This document shows positions 7,231 to 16,297 of a stretch of DNA of 64,000 bases, in pieces. The notes under the pieces were generated by a model. The model saw only the letters and a program-made list of their open reading frames with translations, was not told where the DNA came from and searched no databases. Position numbers and translations under genes: made by a program. How positions within the stretch are numbered: position 1 is the stretch's first letter; each line of letters starts with the position of its first letter. The stretch lies in contig NZ_CP049241.1 of NCBI RefSeq assembly GCF_011046245.1, positions 3,488,001 through 3,552,000 on the forward strand, in the 5' to 3' direction. The DNA comes from Allorhizobium pseudoryzae. Its GTDB lineage: Bacteria > Pseudomonadota > Alphaproteobacteria > Rhizobiales > Rhizobiaceae.

Positions 7231-9273
7231 ATGGATCTCTTTCTCGAGACGGACACCGACCCGGCAACCCTCGAATTCGTCGCGGCGCGCAACGCGGCCT
7301 CAAGAGCGTCATTCGAGACGCCGGAATTTGCGGCGGACCGGGACGCGATCCGTGCCATGCTGGAGCGCGAAGACCGGCTGATCGTGCCCTCCAGGCGCGG
7401 CGACTGGCTGTTCGACTTCCACCGGACGCGCGACAATCCGCTCGGCATCTGGCGCCGCCTGCCCGCCACGCAGCAAGCCACGCCCGATGCTGCCTGGGAG
7501 ACGGTGTTTGACGTGGACGCCTTCTGCGCCGCGGAAGGCAAGCGCTGGATCTTCAACGGTGCAAAGTCCTGCCCCTGGGAACCGACACGCGTGCTCCTGA
7601 TGCTCTCCGATGGCGGCTCCGATCTGGTGCGGCTGCTGGAGTTCGACGCGGAGGCGAAACAGGTCGTTCCCGGCGGCTTCGACACACCGGCGGTGCGGGC
7701 GCATGCAAGTTGGCTGAGCCCGGACGAAATCTGCTATTTCGGCTCCATCGATGCCGCCTCCGCCACGCAATCCGGATGGCCGCGGGTGGGACGCCGCCTT
7801 AGGCGCGGTAAGCGGCCCGAAGAGGCCGAGATCCTCTACGAGGCGGCCATGACCGATGTGACGGGGTACCTTATCACGGAGGATGCCGGCCTTTTGGAAG
7901 GCGGTGCGTCACGGCCGGTGCATGTTTTCGTCGCCGTCCACGAGATCGGCAAGATGGCGCTCAGCGTCGACGACGGAAATGGGGCCCTGCGGCGCCTCGA
8001 GCTGCCCGTCGATATCGATTTCGACATCGGCGCCAACTACATCCTGTGGCACGCCAAGTCCGATGCCGCCGTTGCGACGGGAAGCCTTGTCCTGCAACGC
8101 TTCACGCCATCTGGCGCCGAGCCGCTCGATCCCGACCGGCGCATTCTCGTCTCGCCTTTGCCAGGCCAGTCGATCCGCCAGTTCACGCTTCTCAGGGAAT
8201 GGGCGGTCTACACGGTGGAGGACAGGCTGCGCCCAAGCCTCTTCGTGCTCGACCTGACCAGGCCCGATGCCGAACCGGTCGCGATCCGGCTGCCGGACGG
8301 GATCGAGTCGCTGTCCTTCACGCCGCTTTATTCCGATCTCATGCTGGGCGACGACACACTGAACGTGATCGGCCAAGGGTTCCTGAAGCCGCCGACCCGC
8401 TACGAGTTGCGGCTGCAGGATCGCGACCGGTCACCGGACCTCGTTGCGCTGCAATCCTCGCCCGCGTTTTTCGATGCCGAGGGCATGCAGAGCACGCTGC
8501 TGGAGGCGGTATCCGAGGACGGCACCCGCGTTCCCTATCGCCTCGTTTTGCCGAAAAGCTGGACGGAAGGTGAACTGCCGGTGCTGCTCTACGGTTACGG
8601 CGGCTTTTCCGTGTCTCTCGGCGCCAGCTATTCCGGCGTGACCGGGCGGTTTCTCGAACAGGGCGGCGCCTATGTGCAGGCCCATATTCGTGGCGGATCC
8701 GAACTGGGTCCCGACTGGCACACGCAGGCCAAGCGACATGGCCGCCACCGTGCCTTCCAGGATTTCGTGGCGATTGCGCGCGACCTGGTGCAGCGCGGTT
8801 TTACCAAACCGAACCGAATCGCCTGCACCGGCGGCAGCAATGGCGGACTTTTGACCGGCGTCATGCTGACGCGTTACCCAGAGGATTTCGGCGCCGTGTG
8901 GTGCCGCGTGCCGGTGCTCGACATGACACGTTTCCACCTGTTTCCGGCCGGCAAGGCCTGGATGGATGAATATGGCGATCCGGACAATGCCGACGACCGC
9001 GCTTACCTGCTCGGTTACTCGCCGCTGCATGGGATCCGGCCCGCCACCGACTGCACCTATCCGGCGCTTTACATCGAAAGCTCTTCGAATGACGACCGCG
9101 TGCATCCCTCGCATGCGCGCCGTTTCGCCAAGGCGCTGGAGGATGCCGGCCATCAGCCCTTCTTCCACGAATTCGGCTCCGGCGGTCATGGCGGGGCGGG
9201 CAATTCCGGTGAAATCGCGGAACGGACGGCGTTGGGTTACAGCTTCCTGCGGCAGAACATTATGCGCCCATAA
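7231..9273 (+). CDS. Prolyl oligopeptidase family serine peptidase (S9A)
   Basis: About 680 residues, the standard length for S9A prolyl oligopeptidase. The start is placed at the ATG at 7231, which has GGAGGC six bases upstream; the frame is open 28 codons further but that part is unrelated. A beta-propeller domain (about residues 70-400) precedes the alpha/beta hydrolase domain. The catalytic Ser lies in CTGGSNGGLL, the Asp in SSNDDRVHPSHA, and the His in GSGGHGGAG. No signal peptide is seen, so it is probably cytosolic and cleaves after proline in short peptides. Confidence 0.93.
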   Translation: MDLFLETDTDPATLEFVAARNAASRASFETPEFAADRDAIRAMLEREDRLIVPSRRGDWLFDFHRTRDNPLGIWRRLPATQQATPDAAWETVFDVDAFCAAEGKRWIFNGAKSCPWEPTRVLLMLSDGGSDLVRLLEFDAEAKQVVPGGFDTPAVRAHASWLSPDEICYFGSIDAASATQSGWPRVGRRLRRGKRPEEAEILYEAAMTDVTGYLITEDAGLLEGGASRPVHVFVAVHEIGKMALSVDDGNGALRRLELPVDIDFDIGANYILWHAKSDAAVATGSLVLQRFTPSGAEPLDPDRRILVSPLPGQSIRQFTLLREWAVYTVEDRLRPSLFVLDLTRPDAEPVAIRLPDGIESLSFTPLYSDLMLGDDTLNVIGQGFLKPPTRYELRLQDRDRSPDLVALQSSPAFFDAEGMQSTLLEAVSEDGTRVPYRLVLPKSWTEGELPVLLYGYGGFSVSLGASYSGVTGRFLEQGGAYVQAHIRGGSELGPDWHTQAKRHGRHRAFQDFVAIARDLVQRGFTKPNRIACTGGSNGGLLTGVMLTRYPEDFGAVWCRVPVLDMTRFHLFPAGKAWMDEYGDPDNADDRAYLLGYSPLHGIRPATDCTYPALYIESSSNDDRVHPSHARRFAKALEDAGHQPFFHEFGSGGHGGAGNSGEIAERTALGYSFLRQNIMRP

Positions 9274-9384
9274 TATAAACGGCCACCGCCAAGTCGAAGG
9301 ATCTTTAAACCGGGTCTTAACCATGATCGGTAAAAGTAAATCAACCATCCCGCGTTGATCCCCTTTTGCCAGAGTTACTGCCCC

Positions 9385-10230
9385 ATGTCCTCTCGCGTCG
9401 CCTGCGTCGCTGCCGCCCTTGCCTGCCTGCTTGCCTCCTGCGCAGGCCGTCCCTCCACAGAAGGCGGCACGCTGATGTCCGCCTTTGCCGCCGCGCCCGC
9501 CGTCAAGGCGCGCCCTCAACTCGACGCCGATGATCCGGTGCCCCTGACGCCCGCCGCCTGGGGCCGCCTGCGCAATCCGGCAGGCCTTGCCGGCCGCACG
9601 ATCGAGGTAGCCTCGATCTCGGACATCAAGCTGCGCGACAAGGAAGTGGTGCTGACCTTCGACGATGGTCCGATGCCGAAGAAGACGGAACGCATTCTGG
9701 CGACGCTGGACGAATTCGGCGTCAAGGCGACCTTCCTGATGGTCGGCGAGATGGCAAAGGCCCATCCGGCGATTGCCCAGGATGTCGCCGCGCGCGGCCA
9801 CACGATCGGCAGCCATACCTACCGCCACCCGAACCTGCGCACGCTCTCCTTCGAGGCTGCCATCGAGGACATCGAAAAGGGCCGCCTCGCCGTTTTCTCC
9901 GCCACGCACCAGGATGTCGGCTTCTTCCGCTTCCCTTACCTCTCCGATTCGTCGAAGCTGCGGCAGTGGGTGACGCATGACGGCATGGTGGTGCTGGATG
10001 TGCAGATCGATTCGAAGGACTATTTCACGTCCTCGCCTGCCGCTGTCGCCACCCGCACGATGACGGCGCTGCGGGCACACGGCAAGGGCATCATCCTGCT
10101 GCACGACATTCACAACCGGACCGGCGCCATGCTGCCGGCGCTTCTGACCCAGATGAAGGCCGAGGGTTACAAGGTCGTCGCTCTCAGGCACCGCTCACCC
10201 AGCCTGATGATGGCCTCCCTCGCCGATTGA
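9385..10230 (+). CDS. Polysaccharide deacetylase family lipoprotein (NodB-like domain)
   Basis: A 281-residue carbohydrate esterase 4 family protein. The ATG at 9385 begins a lipoprotein signal peptide with the lipobox LLASC (Cys about residue 18). The NodB domain (about residues 85-270) has the motifs in order: LTFDDGP, SHTYRH (metal-binding His), FFRFPY, and IILLHDIH. Such enzymes remove acetyl groups from N-acetylated sugars in peptidoglycan or exopolysaccharide; the lipid anchor places it in the periplasm. It is not a nod gene by context. A strong terminator follows. Confidence 0.9.
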   Translation: MSSRVACVAAALACLLASCAGRPSTEGGTLMSAFAAAPAVKARPQLDADDPVPLTPAAWGRLRNPAGLAGRTIEVASISDIKLRDKEVVLTFDDGPMPKKTERILATLDEFGVKATFLMVGEMAKAHPAIAQDVAARGHTIGSHTYRHPNLRTLSFEAAIEDIEKGRLAVFSATHQDVGFFRFPYLSDSSKLRQWVTHDGMVVLDVQIDSKDYFTSSPAAVATRTMTALRAHGKGIILLHDIHNRTGAMLPALLTQMKAEGYKVVALRHRSPSLMMASLAD

Positions 10231-10268
10231 CCAGAAGTTCGGCTGACATTCTGATCCGCACAACAGAA

Positions 10269-10300
10269 AACGGCCTCCCGCGCGGAAGGCCGTTTTTTTT
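10269..10300 (+). terminator. Rho-independent terminator after the deacetylase gene
   Basis: Stem AACGGCCT/AGGCCGTT (10269-10276 and 10287-10294) with a GC-rich 10-base loop, ending in eight T residues (10293-10300). The next gene is convergent, so on the minus strand the A-run side could also serve it. Confidence 0.9.
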
Positions 10301-10323
10301 GTGATCTTCAGCGGTGCGAATGC

Positions 10324-10926
10324 TTATTTGAACGCGCCGTGGACGGCGGTTGCCGTCACCGGATGGCGCGGGCTCGGCACTTCACGGGCCTGCAGGGCCT
10401 CCGGCAGATCGGCAATGTTGCCCGGCTTGCCGATGGCAATGGCGGCGTGCAGCACGTGGTGTTCCGGCAGGGAAATGGCGGTCGCCATCGCGGCCTTGTC
10501 GAAACCGGCCATGGCATGCGCGGCCCAGCCGGCCATATGCGCCTGCAGCGCCAGATAGGCCCAGGCGGCGCCGGCATCGAAGGCGTGGCTGCCGTTGTCG
10601 CTGGCTTCCGTCTTGCCGGGGGCGGTAAACTTCGTGTCCGATGCCAGGATCACCAGGGCCGATGCCTTCTCAGCCCAGGTCCGGTTGAAGGGCATCAGCG
10701 CACCCAAAATCCCGTCCCAGGCCTGATCGCCGCGCAGCGTGTAGACAAAACGCCAGGGCTGCGCGTTGAACGCGGAGGGCGCCCAGCGGGCGGCTTCCAG
10801 CAGACCGTGCAGTTCCTGCTCGGTGATCGTCGCATCGCTGAAGGCGCGCGGCGACCAGCGGCCGAGAAAGGCATCGTTGATCGGATGGTCTGCGACGCGG
10901 GTTTGGATCGGGGTATTGGCGTTCAT
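10324..10926 (-). CDS. Nitroreductase family protein
   Basis: A 200-residue FMN-dependent nitroreductase-fold protein. The N-terminal RWSPRAFSDATIT motif and ARWAPSAFNAQPWRFVY (about residues 45-61) are the FMN-binding hallmarks; GKPGN near residue 170 is the typical C-terminal flavin contact. It reduces nitro compounds, quinones or similar acceptors with NAD(P)H. The gene stands alone with its own intergenic regions on both sides. The physiological substrate is unknown. Confidence 0.9.
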   Translation of the reverse strand: MNANTPIQTRVADHPINDAFLGRWSPRAFSDATITEQELHGLLEAARWAPSAFNAQPWRFVYTLRGDQAWDGILGALMPFNRTWAEKASALVILASDTKFTAPGKTEASDNGSHAFDAGAAWAYLALQAHMAGWAAHAMAGFDKAAMATAISLPEHHVLHAAIAIGKPGNIADLPEALQAREVPSPRHPVTATAVHGAFK

Positions 10927-11035
10927 GAGATGTGGACTCCGGTGAGTAACTGCCCCAGAGCTAACAAGTCATGCTGCGCCGCACAAGCACCCTTCCGGGA
11001 CAGGCGGTTCGCGGCTCATGCACCGGGCGTTTGTC

Positions 11036-11485
11036 TCACGCCTTCTTGATCCACCGGCCTTCGGGCGACTGCTGCCAGTAGGTCAGTTGATGCCCGTCGC
11101 CCTTTAAGCGTTTCCACTGCGCCCGCGCGCCGTCGAGCTGTTCGGTATCGAACCCGTCGAACATGAAGACGACACGGTCATACGCGGTGAGGTCCGGCGG
11201 ATCGGCCCCGTCCACGATGAAGCGGACGGTGGCGCCATTGCGGTTGTCGCCGGAGACCGTCAGAAGCACCGGCTGGTCTTCGGCAAAATCCGAGGTTTCG
11301 GTTCCGTGTGGCAGAAAACTGTCCTCGCGGAAGGTCCAGAGGTGCTGGTCCAGAAAATCGCGACGCTCCTCGCCCACGGTCTGGAGCGCCACGCGCCATC
11401 CCCGTTCGACGCTCTTTTCGAGGAGCGCCGGCAGCGCATCCTCGAGCTTCGATTCCGTCAGATGGTAAAACAGCACCTCGGTCAT
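11036..11485 (-). CDS. holC: DNA polymerase III chi subunit
   Basis: A 149-residue protein starting at ATG 11485 (MTEVLFYHLT); the long upstream open frame overlaps pepA out of frame and is spurious. The start motif, the RGWRVALQT strand and the YDRVVFMFDGFD segment fit the HolC/chi fold. Chi bridges SSB and the clamp-loader complex at the replication fork. It begins 8 bases after the pepA stop codon, so the two are co-transcribed; pepA-holC pairing is common in Proteobacteria. Confidence 0.93.
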   Translation of the reverse strand: MTEVLFYHLTESKLEDALPALLEKSVERGWRVALQTVGEERRDFLDQHLWTFREDSFLPHGTETSDFAEDQPVLLTVSGDNRNGATVRFIVDGADPPDLTAYDRVVFMFDGFDTEQLDGARAQWKRLKGDGHQLTYWQQSPEGRWIKKA

Positions 11486-11493
11486 CAGGCCAC

Positions 11494-12984
11494 TCAGGCT
11501 TCGTAGCGGTTGCGCACAAGCTGATCGAGCAGCCGCACGCCATAGCCGGACGCCCAGCTCTGGCTGATCTCGGTGGTCGGCGAGTTCATCGCGGTTCCCG
11601 CCACATCGAGATGCGCCCAGGGGGTTTCGCCGACGAAGCGCTGGAGGAACTGGGCTGCGGTGATGGCACCGCCATTGCGCCCGCCGCTGTTCTTCATGTC
11701 GGCAAACTTCGAATCGATGATCTTGTCGTATTCCTTGCCGAGCGGCATGCGCCACAGTCTTTCGCCGGTTTCCAGGCCCGCCTTCAGCAGGTCGTCTGCC
11801 AGCGGATCGTCATTGGAAAAGAGGCCGGCGTGGTGCGTGCCGAGTGCAACCATGATCGCACCGGTCAGCGTTGCGAGATTGATCATGAACTGCGGCTTGA
11901 AGCGCTCCTTGCAGTACCAGAGCGCATCGGCGAGCACGAGACGGCCTTCGGCATCGGTGTTGATGATCTCGATCGTCTGGCCCGACATTGAGGTGACGAT
12001 GTCTCCGGGGCGCTGGGCATTGCCGTCCGGCATGTTTTCCACGAGGCCGAGAATGCCAACAGCATTCACCTTTGCCTTGCGGGCGGCAAGCGTGTGCATG
12101 AGGCCGATGACGGCGGCCGCGCCGCCCATGTCGCCCTTCATGTCTTCCATGTTGCCGGCCGGCTTGATCGAGATGCCGCCGGTATCGAAGACGACACCCT
12201 TGCCGACGAAGGAGAGCGGTGCCTCGTCCGGCTTGCCGCCCTTCCACTGGATGACGGCGAGACGCGGCGGACGCGCCGAGCCCTGGGCGACCCCGAGAAG
12301 GGCGTTCATGCCGAGGCCCTGCATCTCGGTTTCGGTGAGGATTTCCACCTCGACGCCGAGCGCTTCCAGCTCCGTGGCACGGGCGGCGAACTCGACGGGA
12401 CCGAGCACGTTCGGCGGCAGGTTGACGAGTTCGCGCGCCAGGTTGACGCCACCGGCGACCGCCTGTGCGGTCGCAAAGGCGGCTGCAGCCTCGGCATGCG
12501 CGGCGGTGATGATGGTCACACGGATGTTTTCGGCAGGCTTGTCCTCGTCGTCCTTCTTCTTCGTCTTGAAGCTGTCGAAGGTATAGGCCTGCAGGATCAT
12601 GCCGAGCGCAAAATCGGCAGCCTTGTCGGCATCGACCTCCACGCCGTCCGCATCGAGGAACACGGTGACGCTCTTTGCCCGCTTGACCGTGCTCGCCGCC
12701 TTGCCGCCGGCGCGCAGCCAGTCATAGGCGGTCAGCTTTTCCGGCTTGCCGAGCCCAAGCACCACGAGGCGGTCGAAGGGCGACCGTTCCGGGGCAACGA
12801 TATCCAGAACCGTCATCTGTTTGTCGGAGAAGCCCGCTATCTCCGCCGCGCGGGCCACGACGCCGGCCGGGTCTGCAAAGGCGAGACCGGCGGCCGATCC
12901 CGCGCCCTTCGATTTCAACAGAACGGCGAGATCGCCTTTTTCGGGGGTGGATGAAGCAAAGCTGATATCAAATTTGGTGGACAT
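11494..12984 (-). CDS. pepA: Leucyl aminopeptidase (M17)
   Basis: A 496-residue M17 cytosol aminopeptidase. The start at 12984 (MSTKFDISF) is preceded by CCGGAGACGAA, a good ribosome site; 28 further upstream codons are rejected. The family signature NTDAEGRL (about residue 344) and the metal-binding segment [16 protein letters not shown] (about 250-265) are intact, so the two-metal site should be active. It removes N-terminal residues such as Leu from peptides; in E. coli the homologue also binds DNA. It is followed closely by holC. Confidence 0.96.
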   Translation of the reverse strand: MSTKFDISFASSTPEKGDLAVLLKSKGAGSAAGLAFADPAGVVARAAEIAGFSDKQMTVLDIVAPERSPFDRLVVLGLGKPEKLTAYDWLRAGGKAASTVKRAKSVTVFLDADGVEVDADKAADFALGMILQAYTFDSFKTKKKDDEDKPAENIRVTIITAAHAEAAAAFATAQAVAGGVNLARELVNLPPNVLGPVEFAARATELEALGVEVEILTETEMQGLGMNALLGVAQGSARPPRLAVIQWKGGKPDEAPLSFVGKGVVFDTGGISIKPAGNMEDMKGDMGGAAAVIGLMHTLAARKAKVNAVGILGLVENMPDGNAQRPGDIVTSMSGQTIEIINTDAEGRLVLADALWYCKERFKPQFMINLATLTGAIMVALGTHHAGLFSNDDPLADDLLKAGLETGERLWRMPLGKEYDKIIDSKFADMKNSGGRNGGAITAAQFLQRFVGETPWAHLDVAGTAMNSPTTEISQSWASGYGVRLLDQLVRNRYEA

Positions 12985-13154
12985 TTCGTCTCCGGATGCA
13001 GAAGAAAAAGACGGTGGAACGTCGAACAGATCTGGGACGCTTGGCCGTCCATGACAAGACAGCAGCACGATCTCAGTTTCGGCAGGGGAGCATCTTGCCA
13101 GGCCTGTATCAACATCGCTAATTTAACGCCGCTGACCAACGAGGCATATCTGTT

Positions 13155-13949
13155 TTGGCCGAGATCTTCCAGTCATACCGTCCCATTTCCACGCGGCGCA
13201 TCAGAGTGTTGTTCAACAAGCCGCATGTGTGGCTGGTGACGCTGACGGTTGCCTGGTGGCTGCTGCTGGCGCTGTTTTATTTCAACCCGCAATTCGATGT
13301 CTTCGTGGCACGCGCCTTCTTCCAGCAGGTCGCCTGCGCCGAGGGATCGCCGATCTCGAAAATCTGCGGCCTGTTTCCCTATGCCGGCGACAGCGAACTC
13401 GTCCTGCTGCGCAAGTTTCTCTTTTATCTCCCCGGCGTCATCGCCCTCTGCATCCTGGCAAGGCTCATCCAGAACCTGCAGCACCACGGGGCAACCTACA
13501 ATGCCGCCCAGACGCGGCGCTACGCGATCGCGCTCACGTCGTTCGCGCTCGGCCCTTACGTTCTGGTCAACCTGATCCTGAAGACGATCTCCGGTCGTCC
13601 GCGCCCTTACGAGACGGATCTCTTCGGCGGACTGCAACCGTTCACGGCGGCCGGCACGCTGGACGGCAGCTGCCTGAAGAACTGCTCCTTCATCTCCGGT
13701 GAAGCGGCCGGCGCCGGCTGGATCGTCTGTCTCATCGTGCTTCTGCCGCCGCGTCTGAGGCTCGCCGTTGCTCCGCCGGTCATCGCCATCTGTCTCGTCT
13801 CACCGATCCTGCGCGTCGCCTTCGGCGGACATTACATTTCCGACGTGCTCCTCGGCTTCCTGTCATCCTGTGTCGTCTATGCGGCGGTCGCCACCTATTT
13901 CCAAATGACACAGTGCGTGAAAAAACGTGTGCCCAATACGGCTTTGTGA
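13155..13949 (+). CDS. PAP2-family phosphatase, lipid phosphatase type (LpxE-like)
   Basis: A 264-residue integral membrane protein with about six hydrophobic segments, starting at TTG 13155 on the ORF evidence (another start is possible). The acid phosphatase motifs are KTISGRPRP (C1, about residue 140), CSFISGEAAGA (C2, about residue 176) and RVAFGGHYISD (C3, about residue 217). C2 has Glu where most family members have the His of PSGH, while the C3 nucleophile His is present. Lipid A or isoprenoid phosphate is a plausible substrate given the neighbouring LPS genes, but this is inference. It is divergent from pepA. Confidence 0.8.
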   Translation: MAEIFQSYRPISTRRIRVLFNKPHVWLVTLTVAWWLLLALFYFNPQFDVFVARAFFQQVACAEGSPISKICGLFPYAGDSELVLLRKFLFYLPGVIALCILARLIQNLQHHGATYNAAQTRRYAIALTSFALGPYVLVNLILKTISGRPRPYETDLFGGLQPFTAAGTLDGSCLKNCSFISGEAAGAGWIVCLIVLLPPRLRLAVAPPVIAICLVSPILRVAFGGHYISDVLLGFLSSCVVYAAVATYFQMTQCVKKRVPNTAL

Positions 13950-14030
13950 CTTCAGCGCGGTCGCCTTCGCCTCACAAATTGCATAGAAGCCGCATAAGGC
14001 CGCATTCCCTTGAGACGGCAACGGACCAGG

Positions 14031-15212
14031 ATGAAGATACTCGAAGTCTACATATTGCGGCGCGCCTTCCAGATGTTTCTGGTCACACTGCTTCCGGTGT
14101 TGACCATCATCTGGACGATCCAGGTGCTGGGCCGCATCAACCTGGTGACCGATACGGGCCAGTCGATCGGCTCGTTCGCCACGCTGGCGACCTTCATTCT
14201 GCCGACGATCATCCCCGTGGTTCTGCCGTTTGCCGTCGTCATCGGCGTGACGCAGACGCTGAATGCAATGAACAACGACAGCGAACTGGCCGTCATCGAT
14301 GCGGCCGGCGCGTCGCGGCTGACGATCTATCGTCCGATGATGGTCCTTGCGATTGCGATGGCTGCCTTCTCCTTCATGGTGACGAATTTCGTCGAGCCGG
14401 CATCGCGCGTCAAAGCCCGCGAAATGGTGGCGGAAGCCTATGCCGATCTTCTGTCCTCGGTGATCGAGGAAAAGACGTTCCGCAGCATCGAGGACGGCCT
14501 TTATGTGCAGATCTCGGAGCGCCATTCCGGCCGCATCCTGACCGGGATCTTCATGGTGGATTACCGCGACCCGAACTGGGACCTGATCTACTATGCCCGC
14601 GAGGGATCGATTGCCGAAGACGGCAAGACGCTGACGATGCGCGACGGCGAAGTGCACCGCAAATCCAAGGACGGACGCATCTCGATCGTCAAGTTCCTGT
14701 CCTATGCCTTCGACCTGTCGTCGATGGCCGAATCGACTGGTGAGGCACCGGTCTTTGCCAGCGACCGGGGTCTCGACTTCCTGCTGAACCCCGATCCGAC
14801 CGACAAGACGTTCCTCGCCTCGCCCGGCAGTTTCCGCTCGGAACTGCACCGGCGGCTGTCCGACTGGATGCTGCCGATCGTCTTCACGCTGATCTCCCTC
14901 GTCGTCATCGGCGGCGCGCGGTCGAGCCGCCGGGCAAGGCTTCACCCGATGGTCGCGGCACTCGGCATCTCGTTCGGGCTGAAGTGGCTGACTTTCTACG
15001 TCACCAATCTCAGCAAGAACAATCCAAGCGTCGTGCCCCTCGTCTATGGCGTCCCCATCGCCTTTGCGGTGCTGGCCATCCTGATGCTGGCGACGAATCG
15101 TCAACTCACGCTGCCGGCCTTCGTCTCCACCTTCATCAGCCGCGTCTTTGATCACGTGCAGCGCAGGTTCAAACGCGTTCGCGGCGTGGAAAACAACGGG
15201 GGCGCGGCATGA
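14031..15212 (+). CDS. lptF: LPS export ABC transporter permease LptF
   Basis: A 393-residue YjgP/YjgQ-family permease. The ATG at 14031 starts MKILEVYILRRAF, the usual LptF N-terminus. Three N-terminal transmembrane helices, a periplasmic beta-jellyroll region (about residues 130-270) and three C-terminal helices can be seen. LptF and LptG form the inner-membrane LptB2FG complex that extracts lipopolysaccharide and pushes it onto LptC. It heads a rightward run of six tightly packed genes; its stop overlaps the lptG start by 4 bases (ATGA). Confidence 0.95.
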   Translation: MKILEVYILRRAFQMFLVTLLPVLTIIWTIQVLGRINLVTDTGQSIGSFATLATFILPTIIPVVLPFAVVIGVTQTLNAMNNDSELAVIDAAGASRLTIYRPMMVLAIAMAAFSFMVTNFVEPASRVKAREMVAEAYADLLSSVIEEKTFRSIEDGLYVQISERHSGRILTGIFMVDYRDPNWDLIYYAREGSIAEDGKTLTMRDGEVHRKSKDGRISIVKFLSYAFDLSSMAESTGEAPVFASDRGLDFLLNPDPTDKTFLASPGSFRSELHRRLSDWMLPIVFTLISLVVIGGARSSRRARLHPMVAALGISFGLKWLTFYVTNLSKNNPSVVPLVYGVPIAFAVLAILMLATNRQLTLPAFVSTFISRVFDHVQRRFKRVRGVENNGGAA

Positions 15213-16297
15213 TTCCGAGAACGCTCAGCCGCTATTTCTTCAAGCGCTACGTGATCACTGCCATCTGGTTCCTGATTGGCGTGTCGGGCATCATCTTCCT
15301 CGCCGATTTCAGCGAGACCAGCCGGCGCATGTCCGGTTTCGTCGGCTATACGGTGACGGGCGGCCTGCTGATGAGCCTGCTCCGGCTGCCGCAGATCCTG
15401 CAGCAGACCATCCCGACGCTGACACTGTTCATCGGCATGACCACGCTGATCGCCCTCAACCGCCGCTCGGAACTGGTCGTGACGCGCGCCGCCGGGCTGT
15501 CGGTCTGGCAGTTCATCATGCCGTTCGTGTTCGGCGCCTTCCTGATCGGCATTTTTTCCACCTTTGCGCTGAACCCGATCGGCGCCTGGGGCCAGAGCCT
15601 TGCCAGCAACATGGAGACGAACTGGCGCAAGGCCAGCAATGCCTCCAAGCCCTCGAACTTCCTGCCGTGGATCCGCCAGATCAGCGGCGACAACGATACG
15701 GTGATCGGCGCCAAGAGCTATGAAGACGGCGGCACCGAGCTCGTGGATGTCGCGCTGTTCCACTTCGACGCGAACGGCCGCATCTTTTTGAGACAGGATG
15801 CAGCGACCGCGACCTTGGAAGATGGTTACTGGCAGCTTAACAATGTTCTTGAAACGCGCACCGATGCGCCGCCCACCCGCAAGGCCACGGCACAGGTGCG
15901 CACCAACTTGAAACGCGAGTTTCTGCAGGAGTCGATTACAAAGCCGGAAAGTGTTGCTTTCTTTGACATTTTAAGAAAAGTGGAGGCAGCGCGCTCGTTT
16001 GGTATATCCACCAAGGCGCTCGAGACTCAGTTTCATTCGCTTCTGTCCTTGCCGCTGCTTCTGGTGGCCATGACACTCATCGCCGCAACCGTGTCCCTCA
16101 GATTCAGTCGGATGGCCCAGTCCCGGTCCGTGATTCTGGGTGGAATCGTCAGCGGCTTCGTGCTTTATGTCGTTACAGTGCTCGTCAGAGCATTCGGGAG
16201 CAGCGGGGTGGTCCCACCCATGGTGGCAGTCTGGATTCCAGTCGTCGTCGCCATGGCACTCGGGGCAACTATTCTGCTTCATCAGGAGGATGGCTAG
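15209..16297 (+). CDS. lptG: LPS export ABC transporter permease LptG
   Basis: A 362-residue partner of LptF with the same plan: N-terminal helices after MIPRTLSRYFFKRY, a periplasmic domain (about residues 130-260), and C-terminal helices. FHSLLSLPLLLVAMTLIAA (about 271) and RSVILGGIVSGFVLYV (about 304) are typical LptG segments. Translation is coupled to lptF by ATGA overlap and the stop shares one base with the lptD start. A short stretch around 15900-16060 is visibly less GC-rich (about 47% G+C) than the rest. Confidence 0.95.
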   Translation: MIPRTLSRYFFKRYVITAIWFLIGVSGIIFLADFSETSRRMSGFVGYTVTGGLLMSLLRLPQILQQTIPTLTLFIGMTTLIALNRRSELVVTRAAGLSVWQFIMPFVFGAFLIGIFSTFALNPIGAWGQSLASNMETNWRKASNASKPSNFLPWIRQISGDNDTVIGAKSYEDGGTELVDVALFHFDANGRIFLRQDAATATLEDGYWQLNNVLETRTDAPPTRKATAQVRTNLKREFLQESITKPESVAFFDILRKVEAARSFGISTKALETQFHSLLSLPLLLVAMTLIAATVSLRFSRMAQSRSVILGGIVSGFVLYVVTVLVRAFGSSGVVPPMVAVWIPVVVAMALGATILLHQEDG

